In this document: piece after piece, positions 1 to 9,594 of the stretch
Position numbering within the stretch: position 1 is the first letter of the stretch
Layout of the letters: each line of letters starts with the position of its first letter
DNA from: UBA5072 sp963822145
GTDB taxonomy: Bacteria > Bacteroidota > Bacteroidia > Bacteroidales > UBA10428
Assembly (NCBI GenBank): GCA_963822145.1
Contig: CAWGGG010000004.1
Coordinates: 186,001-250,000 of the forward strand
DNA length: 64,000 nt
Direction: 5' to 3'
Translations under genes and position numbers: made by a program
Notes under the pieces: generated by a model
Seen by the model: only the letters and a program-made list of their open reading frames with translations
Told to the model about the DNA's origin: nothing
Database searches by the model: none

Positions 1-1264
1 CACCAATTTCTTTCATGCTTCTGTATTTGCCCTCTGACCTGTTCTTTAATGCCTCAATGGCACCGGTGAGTTTCATGTTGAAAACTTCGGCACCCCTGAA
101 AAGATTATAATTCTGGTACAGGATGTTACCCCGGACTCCCAGGTCGCCGGCGGAGTTGGTACCGGCAATTTCTGTCTGGTAAGCCTGTATTTTTTTCTGC
201 GTAAGTTCAATCCTGCAATCGAGCAGCTTGGTGGGTTCAGATACCGGAACAGATTCTTCCTCTTTAAATGTAATGTTGGTATATCTTACCAGGCTCAATT
301 CCGATAAATTCTGGTAGGTCTTGTTCACATCACTCAACCGGTAATACTGGCCGGGTATAATATAGCTGGAGTTCACAATGACCCCCGGCCTGAGATTGGG
401 CTTGCCCGAATTAAGGAGATACTGACCCTGGTAAACGGCAGTGTCGTATTTAATTGTCAGGGCATTTCTGTTGCTGTTATCCACACCATAGAAATTCGGA
501 ACTAAGTATACATTACCTATTTTGTAACGGTGATGCTGCCTTATTTTCGTTTTGGGATCTGGTTCCCCTTCAACAAATTCCTTGATCCGCATCAACAGTT
601 CAACCGAGTTGTTTTCCGGATCGAGTGTTGCATTGAAAAAAATATATTCTTTGGCGAAACGGTAATATCCCTCTTCTTTCAAAAGGTTCTCGATCCTGAT
701 CCTTTCCTGCTGCAACACATCCTTATCGAACCGCATATTTCTTTTCAGTAGCGAATTCAGCGTATCAGGCAGGATGTAGGATACCAGGCTGGTATCTTCA
801 AAATAATATGATATGCTTTTTACACGATATGGTTCATTGGGTCGGATACGATAATGAGCTCGGGCATTCTTCCCGCTGAAGGTGACCGTATCATGGACCT
901 CCGCATGATAGTAACCTTTATTTTCGAGGAACTGTCTGATCTGTTCCGTACTGCTTTTAGTGAGACCCGGATTATAGATCACAGGTTCCTCACCGATCCT
1001 CCTCAGCCAGTTGTGGGGCCATTTCTCTTTTTCAACATTGGAAAGACTGTACAAAAACAAATAAAACCTCATTCCCAGTAATCTTTTATTGGGTTTCTGT
1101 AAAACGTAGCCTTTGAGCTGATCTTCTGATATACTTTTCTGCAGGCTTTCTACTTTGTTTTTGCTTAAAAGGTGATCTCCCTCGGGCACATAGCGGGCAG
1201 GGGCACATGAAGACACTGTTATTACAACAAGGATCAGCAAGCCCTGGAAAAGAGGATCGGTCAT
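1..1264 (-). CDS. tamL: TamL/BamA-type outer-membrane assembly lipoprotein, C-terminus cut by window edge
   Basis: About 421 N-terminal residues are present; the gene runs off the left edge. The N-terminus is a lipoprotein signal ending in VSSC, followed by APARYVPEGDHLL, which is typical of Bacteroidota TamL proteins. POTRA-like stretches follow (for example FLENKGYYHAEVHDTV and LLKEEGYYRFAKEY). By family knowledge it is an Omp85-superfamily factor that works with TamB in outer-membrane assembly. I placed the start at the ATG at 1264. A TTG at 1282 would add MYRFRY and give a more basic n-region, so the start is uncertain. It is divergent from the methyltransferase gene. The barrel part lies outside the window. 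Confidence 0.8.
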   Translation of the reverse strand, partial: MTDPLFQGLLILVVITVSSCAPARYVPEGDHLLSKNKVESLQKSISEDQLKGYVLQKPNKRLLGMRFYLFLYSLSNVEKEKWPHNWLRRIGEEPVIYNPGLTKSSTEQIRQFLENKGYYHAEVHDTVTFSGKNARAHYRIRPNEPYRVKSISYYFEDTSLVSYILPDTLNSLLKRNMRFDKDVLQQERIRIENLLKEEGYYRFAKEYIFFNATLDPENNSVELLMRIKEFVEGEPDPKTKIRQHHRYKIGNVYLVPNFYGVDNSNRNALTIKYDTAVYQGQYLLNSGKPNLRPGVIVNSSYIIPGQYYRLSDVNKTYQNLSELSLVRYTNITFKEEESVPVSEPTKLLDCRIELTQKKIQAYQTEIAGTNSAGDLGVRGNILYQNYNLFRGAEVFNMKLTGAIEALKNRSEGKYRSMKEIG

Positions 1265-1429
1265 ATAACGAAAGCGATACAAGAGGTGTCGGTTTTGTAT
1301 TGATGGCAGTCTGGTTAACCCGGTTAATACGCTGCCCGTGGACAAAGATAATTTTATTAGCCATAATGTAAATGATTATCTTTATGCGGTCTTCGTATTG
1401 GTGAAATTATTCATTTGACGCTTGTCCCC

Positions 1430-2200
1430 ATGCCCCTGAGTCGTAACAACATAAAATACCTGGGTTCGTTGAAATTAAAAAAATTCCGCAACCTGCACGG
1501 ACAATTCCTGGTGGAGGGCGATAAAATCATCGGTGATTTGTTGCGTGGCAGAAGATTTGCAATCCGGCAATTAATAGCTACAGGGGATTGGCTTGCTGCC
1601 AACCAGGTTTGGCTGTCCGGGCTTGGGGATATTATTGAAACTGGGATTAAGGATCTTGCCCGCATCAGTTCGCTGGAAGTACCTCCTCCGGTTATCGCCG
1701 TGCTGGATATGCCCCAAAATGCACTCAATATAGGTGAAATCAAAGGTTCCTGGTCGTTGGTACTGGATAATATCCAGGATCCGGGCAATCTTGGAACCAT
1801 CATCCGTACAGCCGACTGGTTCGGCATCAGGCACATTATCTGCAGCATTGACTGTGCTGACTGTTTCAGCCCCAAAGTAGTACAGGCCTCCATGGGGGCC
1901 TTGATGAACCTGCAGGTACACTATACTTGTCTTACAGATCTCATGAACAGTATGTCCTTTAACACATCTTACAGGTCCTACGGAACATTTATTAAAGGCA
2001 CTCCCTTATATGAGGTGCCGCCGGCATCTAACGGAATGGTCCTTTTCGGGAATGAGGCTCGTGGTATTTCTGATGAATTGCAGCCTTATATCCTGTCGCG
2101 CATTACCATTCCTGCCGTAAGTAGAAACGTTCCACACGTGGAATCACTCAATGTGGCATCTGCAGTGGCCATACTCTGCGCCTGGCTGATCCGGAAATAA
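1430..2200 (+). CDS. SpoU/TrmH-family RNA 2'-O-ribose methyltransferase
   Basis: About 256 residues. A small N-terminal substrate-binding region (KKFRNLHGQFLVEGDKII) is followed by the SPOUT methyltransferase domain. The three family motifs are visible: LDNIQDPGNLGTIIRTADWFG (motif 1), VLFGNEARGIS (motif 2) and SLNVASAVAILCAW (motif 3). These form the knotted SAM site, with N and R of motif 1 catalytic in relatives. The target could be 23S rRNA or tRNA; the sequence does not decide. A TTG at 1415 is in frame, but relatives begin close to the ATG at 1430. It sits back to back with the TamL-like gene. Confidence 0.9.
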   Translation: MPLSRNNIKYLGSLKLKKFRNLHGQFLVEGDKIIGDLLRGRRFAIRQLIATGDWLAANQVWLSGLGDIIETGIKDLARISSLEVPPPVIAVLDMPQNALNIGEIKGSWSLVLDNIQDPGNLGTIIRTADWFGIRHIICSIDCADCFSPKVVQASMGALMNLQVHYTCLTDLMNSMSFNTSYRSYGTFIKGTPLYEVPPASNGMVLFGNEARGISDELQPYILSRITIPAVSRNVPHVESLNVASAVAILCAWLIRK

Positions 2201-2254
2201 CGGAATGCCTGGCAGCTGTTCATAAAAATTCATGCTCTTGCACACCAACCTCAT

Positions 2255-2262
2255 TATATTTG
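2255..2262 (+). promoter_or_regulatory. Bacteroidota-type -7 box (TAnnTTTG)
   Basis: TATATTTG matches the Bacteroidota -7 consensus exactly and lies 25 bp before the ATG of the lipoprotein at 2288. No clean TTTG -33 element is seen at the usual spacing, so this is a partial promoter call. Confidence 0.4.
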
Positions 2263-2287
2263 TTTTTCGAAACTAAATTAAAATAAC

Positions 2288-2701
2288 ATGAAAGCACTTT
2301 ATTCCTTACTGATCCTTGGATTCATCATCCTGGTTTTTTCCTGCGCAAAAAAACTGGATGTTCCTGCTGAAGAAACTACTGCCGCACCTGTTGCAGATTC
2401 GCTGTCGCACAAAATGATCACGGCCATGGTTTATGTGAAATCTGAACGTGTGACTGATTTCATTGAAGCCGCCAGGGCGATGATCGATAGTTCCAATGCC
2501 GAGCCCGGTTGCATCAGCTACCAGTTGTATCAGAATCCTTATGACAACACGAAATTCATATTTGTTGAAGCCTGGAAGGATCAGGCCGCAATTGACATTC
2601 ACTTTTCCATGTCCTATTTCAAGGCATTTGGTCCTAAGGTCCAGGACTGGCTGCTGCAACCCACTGAAATTAAAATATTGGATGTGATCTCAAGTAATTA
2701 A
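2288..2701 (+). CDS. Small lipoprotein with antibiotic-biosynthesis-monooxygenase (ABM) fold
   Basis: 137 residues. The lipoprotein signal MKALYSLLILGFIILVFSC gives a lipidated Cys at position 19. Residues about 43-130 form a ferredoxin-like ABM dimer domain: ITAMVYVKSERVTDFIEAARAMIDSSNAEPGCISYQLYQNP, then FIFVEAWKDQAAIDIHFSM. ABM proteins are small monooxygenases or quinone/heme-modifying enzymes; the exact substrate here is unknown. Export as a lipoprotein is less common, because most family members are cytoplasmic. It precedes the TonB receptor by 25 bp on the same strand and could share its transcript. Confidence 0.8.
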   Translation: MKALYSLLILGFIILVFSCAKKLDVPAEETTAAPVADSLSHKMITAMVYVKSERVTDFIEAARAMIDSSNAEPGCISYQLYQNPYDNTKFIFVEAWKDQAAIDIHFSMSYFKAFGPKVQDWLLQPTEIKILDVISSN

Positions 2702-2726
2702 ACAGGGCATGTCCTGATACACCGGT

Positions 2727-5105
2727 TTGAAACAGAAGGTATTACTACTGGCTTTTTTCCAGCTTGCCGGATCCTTCCTTTTTGCACAGGAGAGTTTACG
2801 GATAAGCGGTACTGTAAGGGATTCTGTAACACATGAACCGCTTGCAGGTGCCATGATTTACTGCAAAGAGGAATCCAATGGCACTTCAACAGATACGGAG
2901 GGTAAATTCAGCCTAGTCCTGAAGAAAAATGATAATACCCTTCAGTTTTCCTATGTGGGTTATAGAACAAAGCTGATATCCATTCCGTTTACAGGTGATA
3001 CACGGCTGGAAGTGTTACTGGGTACTGACCTTACCGAAGCAGGGGAGGTGATTGTTACGGCAAAAAACCCGGTAGAGAATACTGAAAGTGTTAAAACCGG
3101 TTATGTGGAGGTTACAGGAAAAGAGATCCGGAAACTGCCCAGCCTGATGGGGGAATCAGACCTCATTAGGGCCCTGCAATACGCACCAGGCGTCAGGGGC
3201 GCCAATGACGGGAATTCCGGATTTTATGTACGCGGGGGGAATGTTGATCAGAACCTGATCCTGCTTGACAATGCTGTGGTTTATAATCCCTCCCATGTAC
3301 TGGGCTTTTTCTCGGTTTTCAATACGGATATAATCAGCAGCGCCAGCCTTATCAAATCGGGCATGCCTGCAAATTACGGCGGCAGAATCTCTTCCGTGCT
3401 TACGGTTAAAACTGTTGACGGCGATTTTGAGAAGACGTCGGTTTCGGCTGGACTGGGACTTATCTATTCCAAAGCTACCCTCCAGGGGCCCCTGATCAAA
3501 AATAAGCTCTCCTATTACCTTTCTTTCCGGAAAACCTATATCAATGAAATTGTCAAACCTGTGGTCGGGTTTTTCATGAATTATGATCCTGAAGGCGTCC
3601 TCAGCAACAGCCGCTACGGCATGTATGATCTCAATGCCAAGCTCACCTATAAAGCCGACAGAAGAAACCGGATCAGTCTTACCGCTTACAAAGGCAGGGA
3701 TGATTTCAGCCTCGAAAGGCAAAGCATCAATTATGAAAGCAGGATGGACTGGGGCAATACCCTGCTTGCACTGAACTGGAACTTTGTGATCAGCGACAGC
3801 AGTTACCTGGTGAGTTCCCTGAGCTACAGCAATTATGAATTCGATTTCAGGTCGGAACAGTATATCATGGGCATTAACCTGTATTCTTCCATAAGGAATA
3901 TCGATTTTAAGCTGGAATATACCAGGAAAGGCTTCTGGCAGGGTTTGATGAAAATCGGTGCGGAAGCAAAGTTCTACCGGTTTGTTCCCAACAAATTCAT
4001 GCTGACGATCAACCAGGTGGATTTGAATTACAGCTCTTACCAGGATCTGTATGCCGACGAGTTTGCTGCCTTCGTTTCCTGGGAGAAAGACCTGACGAGT
4101 AATCTAAGGTTTTATGGTGGCCTGCGCCTTAACAATTACGGACACATCGGGCCGTACCAGCAGATCAACCGTTCAGAGGAGGGAATCGTCCGGGATACGG
4201 TACGCTATTCACACTTAGAAACAGTCAGGTCCTACACCTGCCTCGAACCGCGGGTATCCCTCCGGTGGCAGACCGGGGAAAGCTCTTCCATAAAAGCTTC
4301 TTACACCAGAAATTACCAATTCATTCATGTGGCATCGGCTTCGGCGGTAACCATGCCATCCGACCTGTGGATACCCAGTACCGCCTCCATCAGACCACAA
4401 TTCGGAGACCAGGTAACGCTGGGCTATTACAGAAATTTTGGCGACAATGCCTTCTCGGCATCACTGGAAGGCTACTATAAAAGACTGGAGAATCAGGTGG
4501 AACTGCTGTATGGTCTGGGTGCCTCGTTGCAGGATGTATCCTTTGAAAACAGCCTGGCCAGCGGTAACGGGCGGGCCACCGGAATAGAATTTTACCTTCA
4601 GAAGCTTCAGGGCAAGCTCACCGGTTCGCTGGGATATTCACTGTCATACAGCGACCGGCAATTTGCAATGATCAACCAGGGCAGACGTTTCCCTGCCAAG
4701 TACGACCGACGGCACGAAATCAATCTGGCAGCGGGATACCGGTTGAACAACCATTGGGATTTCTCTGCAGGCTTCCTGTATGCCACCGGAAATGCCATGA
4801 CTATCCCTGTGCAGCTATACCTGCTGGGGGGGAACGTCATGACAGAATATGGCGAAACCAATGGTTTCCGCATGCCACCGTATCACCGGATGGACCTCTC
4901 CGTGAATTATTATTTCAGGCCAAAGAGAAAATTCGAATCCAGCCTGAATTTCTCGGTATTCAATGTTTATAACCGCGCCAACCCCTTTCTGATCTATTTT
5001 GATATACAGGGGGACATTGTTGGGGACCACAGCCTGTCTGTTTCCGCGCAGCAGATTTCGGTTTTCCCGATACTTCCCTCCATAACATGGAACTTTAAGT
5101 TTTAG
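2727..5105 (+). CDS. TonB-dependent outer-membrane receptor with carboxypeptidase-D-like N-domain
   Basis: 792 residues. Signal peptide is about residues 1-21 (ending SFLFAQ). A carboxypeptidase regulatory-like beta-sandwich follows at about 25-105 (ISGTVRDSVTHEPLAGAMIY), then a plug domain at about 130-230 (SGFYVRGGNVDQNLILLDNA) and a long 22-strand-type barrel ending in ITWNFKF. The start is TTG at 2727; no in-frame ATG gives an equally good signal peptide. The DUF4249 lipoprotein starts 4 bp after the stop, a common pairing in Bacteroidota. The ligand is unknown. No SusD gene accompanies it, so it is not an ordinary SusCD pair. Confidence 0.92.
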   Translation: MKQKVLLLAFFQLAGSFLFAQESLRISGTVRDSVTHEPLAGAMIYCKEESNGTSTDTEGKFSLVLKKNDNTLQFSYVGYRTKLISIPFTGDTRLEVLLGTDLTEAGEVIVTAKNPVENTESVKTGYVEVTGKEIRKLPSLMGESDLIRALQYAPGVRGANDGNSGFYVRGGNVDQNLILLDNAVVYNPSHVLGFFSVFNTDIISSASLIKSGMPANYGGRISSVLTVKTVDGDFEKTSVSAGLGLIYSKATLQGPLIKNKLSYYLSFRKTYINEIVKPVVGFFMNYDPEGVLSNSRYGMYDLNAKLTYKADRRNRISLTAYKGRDDFSLERQSINYESRMDWGNTLLALNWNFVISDSSYLVSSLSYSNYEFDFRSEQYIMGINLYSSIRNIDFKLEYTRKGFWQGLMKIGAEAKFYRFVPNKFMLTINQVDLNYSSYQDLYADEFAAFVSWEKDLTSNLRFYGGLRLNNYGHIGPYQQINRSEEGIVRDTVRYSHLETVRSYTCLEPRVSLRWQTGESSSIKASYTRNYQFIHVASASAVTMPSDLWIPSTASIRPQFGDQVTLGYYRNFGDNAFSASLEGYYKRLENQVELLYGLGASLQDVSFENSLASGNGRATGIEFYLQKLQGKLTGSLGYSLSYSDRQFAMINQGRRFPAKYDRRHEINLAAGYRLNNHWDFSAGFLYATGNAMTIPVQLYLLGGNVMTEYGETNGFRMPPYHRMDLSVNYYFRPKRKFESSLNFSVFNVYNRANPFLIYFDIQGDIVGDHSLSVSAQQISVFPILPSITWNFKF

Positions 5106-5109
5106 GAAT

Positions 5110-5985
5110 ATGCTGAACCAACGCCGACTAAATAAGCTGCTGCCGGGTTATCTGATTCTCCTGGCCATTTTTTTCCAGGGCTGCGAGCAGGAAATCGATC
5201 TCGACCTTCCGGTTACACCGTCAAAACTGGTGGTGGAGGGCTGGATTGAAAACGGGAAAACGGCTGAGATCATCCTGTCGCACACAGCCCCCTACTTCTC
5301 CGTAATTGATTCCACAACACTTCCTGATTTTGCGGAATCCCATGCCAAGGTGACGTTGTATTCCGGCACCGACGAGGAGATACTGACCCTGAAGCCCAAC
5401 CAGGCTTATTTTCCGCCACTGGTATACACCAGTGTATCTTTGTTGGGGCAAACAGGTAAGACATACTCCATCGAGGTGGTGCTGAACGGTGATACCATTA
5501 CTGCCACAACCACTATTCCCAAGCCGGTAGAGCTGGATTCAGTGTGGCTTGCACCCGAACCGGGAATGGAAGACAAATACAGGCTTTGGGTAAAGCTTTC
5601 GGATAACCCCGCCGAGGAGAACTATTACCGTCTGCTTTATCAGCGCAAGGGGAAGGACAGTCAGTATATTTCCACCAACATTTCTACTTTCAGCGATAAG
5701 CTCTATAATGGGGAAACTGTTGAAATGGGATTTCTGCGAGGTTTTTCAAGCATGGTTGCCCTTGAGGAGGAGAATTACTTTGAGGCCGGAGACACGGTGA
5801 GTGTGAGATTCTGTACCATTGATGTAACACAGTTTAACTTCTGGAACGTTTATCAGAATGAGGTGCTGGCGGCCTCCAATCCCCTGGCCACAAGCAATAA
5901 CCAGTTGAATTCCAACATTGTGGGTGGATTGGGTATATGGACAGGCTACGGGACCACTTATTACCTGGCTACTGCAAAAAAATAG
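5110..5985 (+). CDS. DUF4249-family lipoprotein, partner of the upstream TonB receptor
   Basis: 291 residues. The signal peptide ends at a lipobox-like FFQGC, and the mature protein begins CEQEIDLDLP, the DUF4249 hallmark, followed by SKLVVEGWIENG. The family is usually encoded right after a TonB receptor and is thought to be a surface lipoprotein that assists it; the biochemical role is not established. Spacing to the receptor is 4 bp, so the two are almost certainly translated from one message. Its TAG stop is built into the base of the terminator hairpin that follows. Confidence 0.88.
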   Translation: MLNQRRLNKLLPGYLILLAIFFQGCEQEIDLDLPVTPSKLVVEGWIENGKTAEIILSHTAPYFSVIDSTTLPDFAESHAKVTLYSGTDEEILTLKPNQAYFPPLVYTSVSLLGQTGKTYSIEVVLNGDTITATTTIPKPVELDSVWLAPEPGMEDKYRLWVKLSDNPAEENYYRLLYQRKGKDSQYISTNISTFSDKLYNGETVEMGFLRGFSSMVALEEENYFEAGDTVSVRFCTIDVTQFNFWNVYQNEVLAASNPLATSNNQLNSNIVGGLGIWTGYGTTYYLATAKK

Positions 5986-6006
5986 ACCCCGCCATAGGCA
6001 GGGTCT
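5975..6006 (-). terminator. Shared intrinsic terminator between convergent genes
   Basis: A 10-bp stem (AGACCCcGCC / GGCaGGGTCT, one C-A mismatch, ATA loop) spans 5984-6006. On the minus strand it is followed by a run of seven T residues, making a strong terminator for the lipoprotein gene at 6032-7351. It also folds on the plus strand after the DUF4249 gene, but without a long U tract. Confidence 0.75.
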
Positions 6007-6031
6007 GTCTTAAGAGTGCTTTTGATTTGTT

Positions 6032-7351
6032 TTATTCACCTGGGTTGATATGGCCCAGGTTAAGGTCATATTCAGCATTCAGCTGATCAATAAAATCGTT
6101 CATGGAAGTGTAAAAATTATCCAATTCGCTGTTGACGTATGTTTCGACATCAACTTTGGAACCGTCGGCATAAACAAAACGCATGGCCGGATAATACTCT
6201 GTCACCATTTCATAGGAATCATAATAGGAACCTACGTAGGCTTCAGCTTCGGCGATTTTAGTGTTGGAGTCCCTGTATATCACAATGAGCTGGGCATTGG
6301 CGTTGATGGCGTCCACTTCAGCCTGGACAAATTCCTCCTCCGTTACCAGGTCGCGGTTTTCTTCCAGCGACCAGATAGCATCACCCAGTGCTTTGATGTT
6401 TACTGTACCTACAACCTGGAGGTTCATCAGGATAACATGAGCATTGGCATTGTTTATAATTTCTTCAATATGAACATCACTTCCGTCATCAGTCTCCGTA
6501 ATGTTGTTGCTGATATTGTCCGAACTCCAGTTGCCTTCAGCGGCGATGTAGGTTTCCACCAGAATGTCGGACTGGAATTTCAGGGTATTTTTCCAGGAGG
6601 CACTGCTGTATGGGCTGTGTGTAACCTTGGTGCTAAAGGTAAAGTCATCAACATATACTTCAATGGTCACCTGTGTAGGCATGCCATCGCTTTTATAGGA
6701 GGCACTGAAGGAAGCCCCGGCAACACTGGTGCCGTTGTATTTCAGGTCAATCCTGATGCTTGCGGGAAGCTCGGCAGCCAGGTCTGCAGGCCATTGCTCA
6801 ATGGGAGTCGAAATTTCTGCAACGGAGAAATTGTCGATTGTCAGCAACGCGGTGTTGGTAACATCGGTTTCCTTGCCAGGGAATTCAAAAACTACCTGGT
6901 CAGCCAGTTCAGTTCTATCGAATTCTCCTGTTCCAAAATTGTAGGTGTATCGGCCTGCAATGGAATCGAAAAGGGCGGAGAACGAAAGGGGATCCTCAGC
7001 CAGCAATTCACCTGTTGATTTCATACCGTCAAATAACCTGGAAATTCTTCCTTTATCATCCAGCGAGGCGATCATAGACAAAGGTTTCATAACCGGACTG
7101 GCCTGGGCGGATTTAACCGCAGTACCTCCCTGGAGGTTGTTAAAGTTCATAAGCACTTCAATTGCTGTAGCAGAGGAGAGATTATCCAGCTGGCCTACCA
7201 GGTCAACTGCATTCTGCTCCACATTAGCCTTGCTCTGTTCTGGTGTTTCAGTGGTATAAGGCGCATCAAAAGGACTACCCTCATCGTCTTTATTGCAGGA
7301 AAAAAGAACCATCAATGCAGACATGGAGATTAACAACAAATTTTTCTTCAT
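6032..7351 (-). CDS. Lipoprotein of unknown function
   Basis: 439 residues. The signal MKKNLLLISMSALMVLFSC gives a lipidated Cys at 19, followed by an acidic linker NKDDEGSPF. I do not recognise the family. The mature protein is acidic and soluble-looking, with no further membrane segment. It contains a helical first part and a beta-rich central part (DLKYNGTSVAGASFSASYKSD). It is the only gene on this strand between two plus-strand blocks and has its own terminator. Probably a periplasmic-facing or surface lipoprotein. Confidence 0.75.
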   Translation of the reverse strand: MKKNLLLISMSALMVLFSCNKDDEGSPFDAPYTTETPEQSKANVEQNAVDLVGQLDNLSSATAIEVLMNFNNLQGGTAVKSAQASPVMKPLSMIASLDDKGRISRLFDGMKSTGELLAEDPLSFSALFDSIAGRYTYNFGTGEFDRTELADQVVFEFPGKETDVTNTALLTIDNFSVAEISTPIEQWPADLAAELPASIRIDLKYNGTSVAGASFSASYKSDGMPTQVTIEVYVDDFTFSTKVTHSPYSSASWKNTLKFQSDILVETYIAAEGNWSSDNISNNITETDDGSDVHIEEIINNANAHVILMNLQVVGTVNIKALGDAIWSLEENRDLVTEEEFVQAEVDAINANAQLIVIYRDSNTKIAEAEAYVGSYYDSYEMVTEYYPAMRFVYADGSKVDVETYVNSELDNFYTSMNDFIDQLNAEYDLNLGHINPGE

Positions 7352-7526
7352 TAGTATTGGAATTAATAGTGATAAGTACTTTCATTTAACTGAGATTTTA
7401 TACGTTATATTGCTTTTTTGGTTTCATGTCTCTGGCTGTAGCTGATAATTCTCCTGTTTTCTTTTGCTTTTTTCTGCTTACTTTAGCAATTGACAGACGG
7501 AATAATGCTATAACTTTAATATCGCC

Positions 7527-9575
7527 ATGATGACCAGGAAGATTTTTATTCCTTTATTGCTAGTACTTCTGCTTTGCCAGTGCAGGCAAAACAAAGAAAG
7601 TGCAACGGTTTACAAACCCTTTATTATGGAAAGCTCAATAAGATCCATTATTGATTCGCTCGTCCTCAAGCACGGGGAGACGCAACTGGAAAGGATAAGC
7701 AAGGGTGTTCATCAGACAGCAGCGTTCTGGAAAGAGGCTGACGGTACAGAAGCAGAATTCGCCGCATACTGTCGGGATAATTTTATCAGCGATCAGGAAA
7801 ATCTTGACCAGTTATTTCAGCGCATATCAACGAATTTTGAAGTGATCTTTGGCTATTTCAACAAAATATCGGTTGACCTCCAGAGGCCGCTGCAACTGGA
7901 TATCGGGGGAATTCTCCCTGTGGATGAATCATTTGGGTCATACAGCCCCTCAACCCATTTCCGCGAAGATTTTTTCAGCAACAAAATCGCTTTCCTCATC
8001 ACCCTGAATTTTCCCTATTATACACTGGAGGAAAAAAACGCGCATGCAGAATCCTGGTCCAGGAAAGAATGGGCTTTTGCCCGTCTCGGCGATGTATTTG
8101 ATACGCGCTTGCCGGCAGAGGTGAATCAGCTTGTGGTGAATGCCGCCACGCAGTCGGACATGTACATTGCTGATTACAACATTTATGCAGGAAAACTGGT
8201 GAAGGATTCAGCAGGCAGCCTGTTTCCGGTGGAAATGAAATTACTGAGCCACTGGAATATCCGGGATGAAATAAAATCAAATTACGGCCAGGAAAACGGA
8301 CTTGAGAAACAACGGATGCTGTATGAGGTAATGAAACGGATCATCACGCAGGAAATCCCGGCAAAAGTGATCAATTCAGCGGATTTTACATGGGATCCTT
8401 ATACAAACAAGGTCTATGATGAGGGGAGGGAAGTGGAAGCCAAGCCTGAACCTTCCGCCCGATATGCCAAGATTCTCGATTTCTATCATGCCCAGCAGCA
8501 GGTCGATACGTATTATCCCAGTCTGAATACCTATATCCGCCGCAGTTTTGAGAAAGACATGGAGATTCCGCTGGAGGAACTGGAGAATCAGTTCAGGTCG
8601 TATCTGGCCGCTCCCGAGGTCATCCAGGTGGCTGAAGTCATTGCCAAACGACTCGGACGATCGCTGGAACCCTTTGATATCTGGTATGACGGCTTCAAGA
8701 CCCGAACATCTATACCAGCCGAAAAACTCGACATGACTACCCGTTTGAAATACCCCAATCCGCAAGCCGTACAGCAGGACCTTCCTCAAATCCTGATAAA
8801 GCTGGGTTTTTCCAGGGAGGAGGCGATGTCCATTGCTTCCATGATACAGGTTGATCCCGCACGGGGATCCGGACATGCCTCGGGAGCTGAGACACGGGAG
8901 TTGAAATCACTGCTGAGGACACGGATTTTTGCCGACGGTATGGATTACAAGGGCTATAATATTGCTGTTCATGAATTCGGTCATAATGTTGAACAAACCA
9001 TAAGTTTGCACCATGTGGACCACTATATGTTGCGTGGTGTTCCCAATACTGCTTTCACAGAGGCCCTCGCTTTCATGTTCCAGAAAAATGACCTGGCCCT
9101 GCTGGGTTTTAAGGACAAAAACGAACAACAGGAATATTACAACAATCTGGATAATTTTTGGCAGTTGTACGAAATTATGGGTGTGTCACTGGTGGACATC
9201 GGCATCTGGAAATGGCTTTATGCCCATCCTGACGCCACGCCCGAAGCGTTGAATGCAGCGGTATGCCAGATTGCCAGAGAGATTTGGAACCAGTATTATG
9301 CACCGGTATTCGGGATTAAGGATCAGCCGGTTCTGGCCATCTATTCTCATATGGTCAATTCGCCCCTGTACCTGCCTAATTATGCCTATGGCCATATCAT
9401 CGAGTTTCAGATTGCCGAATATCTGAAGGGTAGGGACTTTGCCCGCGAGGTCGTAAGGATATACAGTCTGGGCCGTCTCACCCCGCAACAATGGATGCAG
9501 GAAGCCGTTGGCAGCAAGATATCCGTGAAGCCGATCTTAACTGCTGCAGATGAAGCGTTGCTAAAAGTGAAGTGA
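7527..9575 (+). CDS. Zincin-like metallopeptidase lipoprotein
   Basis: 682 residues. The signal ends in LLLCQC (lipobox-like), followed by RQNKES. A zinc-peptidase motif HEFGH occurs at about residues 482-486, and a possible third ligand Glu lies in TEALAF at about 512, the spacing expected of a gluzincin. A His-rich stretch (SLHHVDHY) lies between them. The large N-terminal part has no domain I recognise. It is probably a secreted or envelope-anchored peptidase or a peptidase-fold binding protein. The family is not one I can name; it differs from the M3 enzyme at 36.1 kb. Confidence 0.75.
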   Translation: MMTRKIFIPLLLVLLLCQCRQNKESATVYKPFIMESSIRSIIDSLVLKHGETQLERISKGVHQTAAFWKEADGTEAEFAAYCRDNFISDQENLDQLFQRISTNFEVIFGYFNKISVDLQRPLQLDIGGILPVDESFGSYSPSTHFREDFFSNKIAFLITLNFPYYTLEEKNAHAESWSRKEWAFARLGDVFDTRLPAEVNQLVVNAATQSDMYIADYNIYAGKLVKDSAGSLFPVEMKLLSHWNIRDEIKSNYGQENGLEKQRMLYEVMKRIITQEIPAKVINSADFTWDPYTNKVYDEGREVEAKPEPSARYAKILDFYHAQQQVDTYYPSLNTYIRRSFEKDMEIPLEELENQFRSYLAAPEVIQVAEVIAKRLGRSLEPFDIWYDGFKTRTSIPAEKLDMTTRLKYPNPQAVQQDLPQILIKLGFSREEAMSIASMIQVDPARGSGHASGAETRELKSLLRTRIFADGMDYKGYNIAVHEFGHNVEQTISLHHVDHYMLRGVPNTAFTEALAFMFQKNDLALLGFKDKNEQQEYYNNLDNFWQLYEIMGVSLVDIGIWKWLYAHPDATPEALNAAVCQIAREIWNQYYAPVFGIKDQPVLAIYSHMVNSPLYLPNYAYGHIIEFQIAEYLKGRDFAREVVRIYSLGRLTPQQWMQEAVGSKISVKPILTAADEALLKVK

Positions 9576-9594
9576 TTCATTTGGCGGACGAAAA

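Noticed and set aside
1086..1364. 92-residue minus-strand frame before the TamL-like gene
   Set aside because: It is out of frame with the TamL-like lipoprotein that covers the same bases and has a lipobox and family motifs.
1411..1893. 160-residue minus-strand frame
   Set aside because: Lies wholly inside the SpoU methyltransferase gene, whose motifs are clear.
6050..7018. 322-residue open frame on the plus strand
   Set aside because: It is antisense to the lipoprotein gene at 6032-7351, which has a signal peptide and a terminator; the plus-strand frame has Cys/Val-rich composition of a shadow frame.
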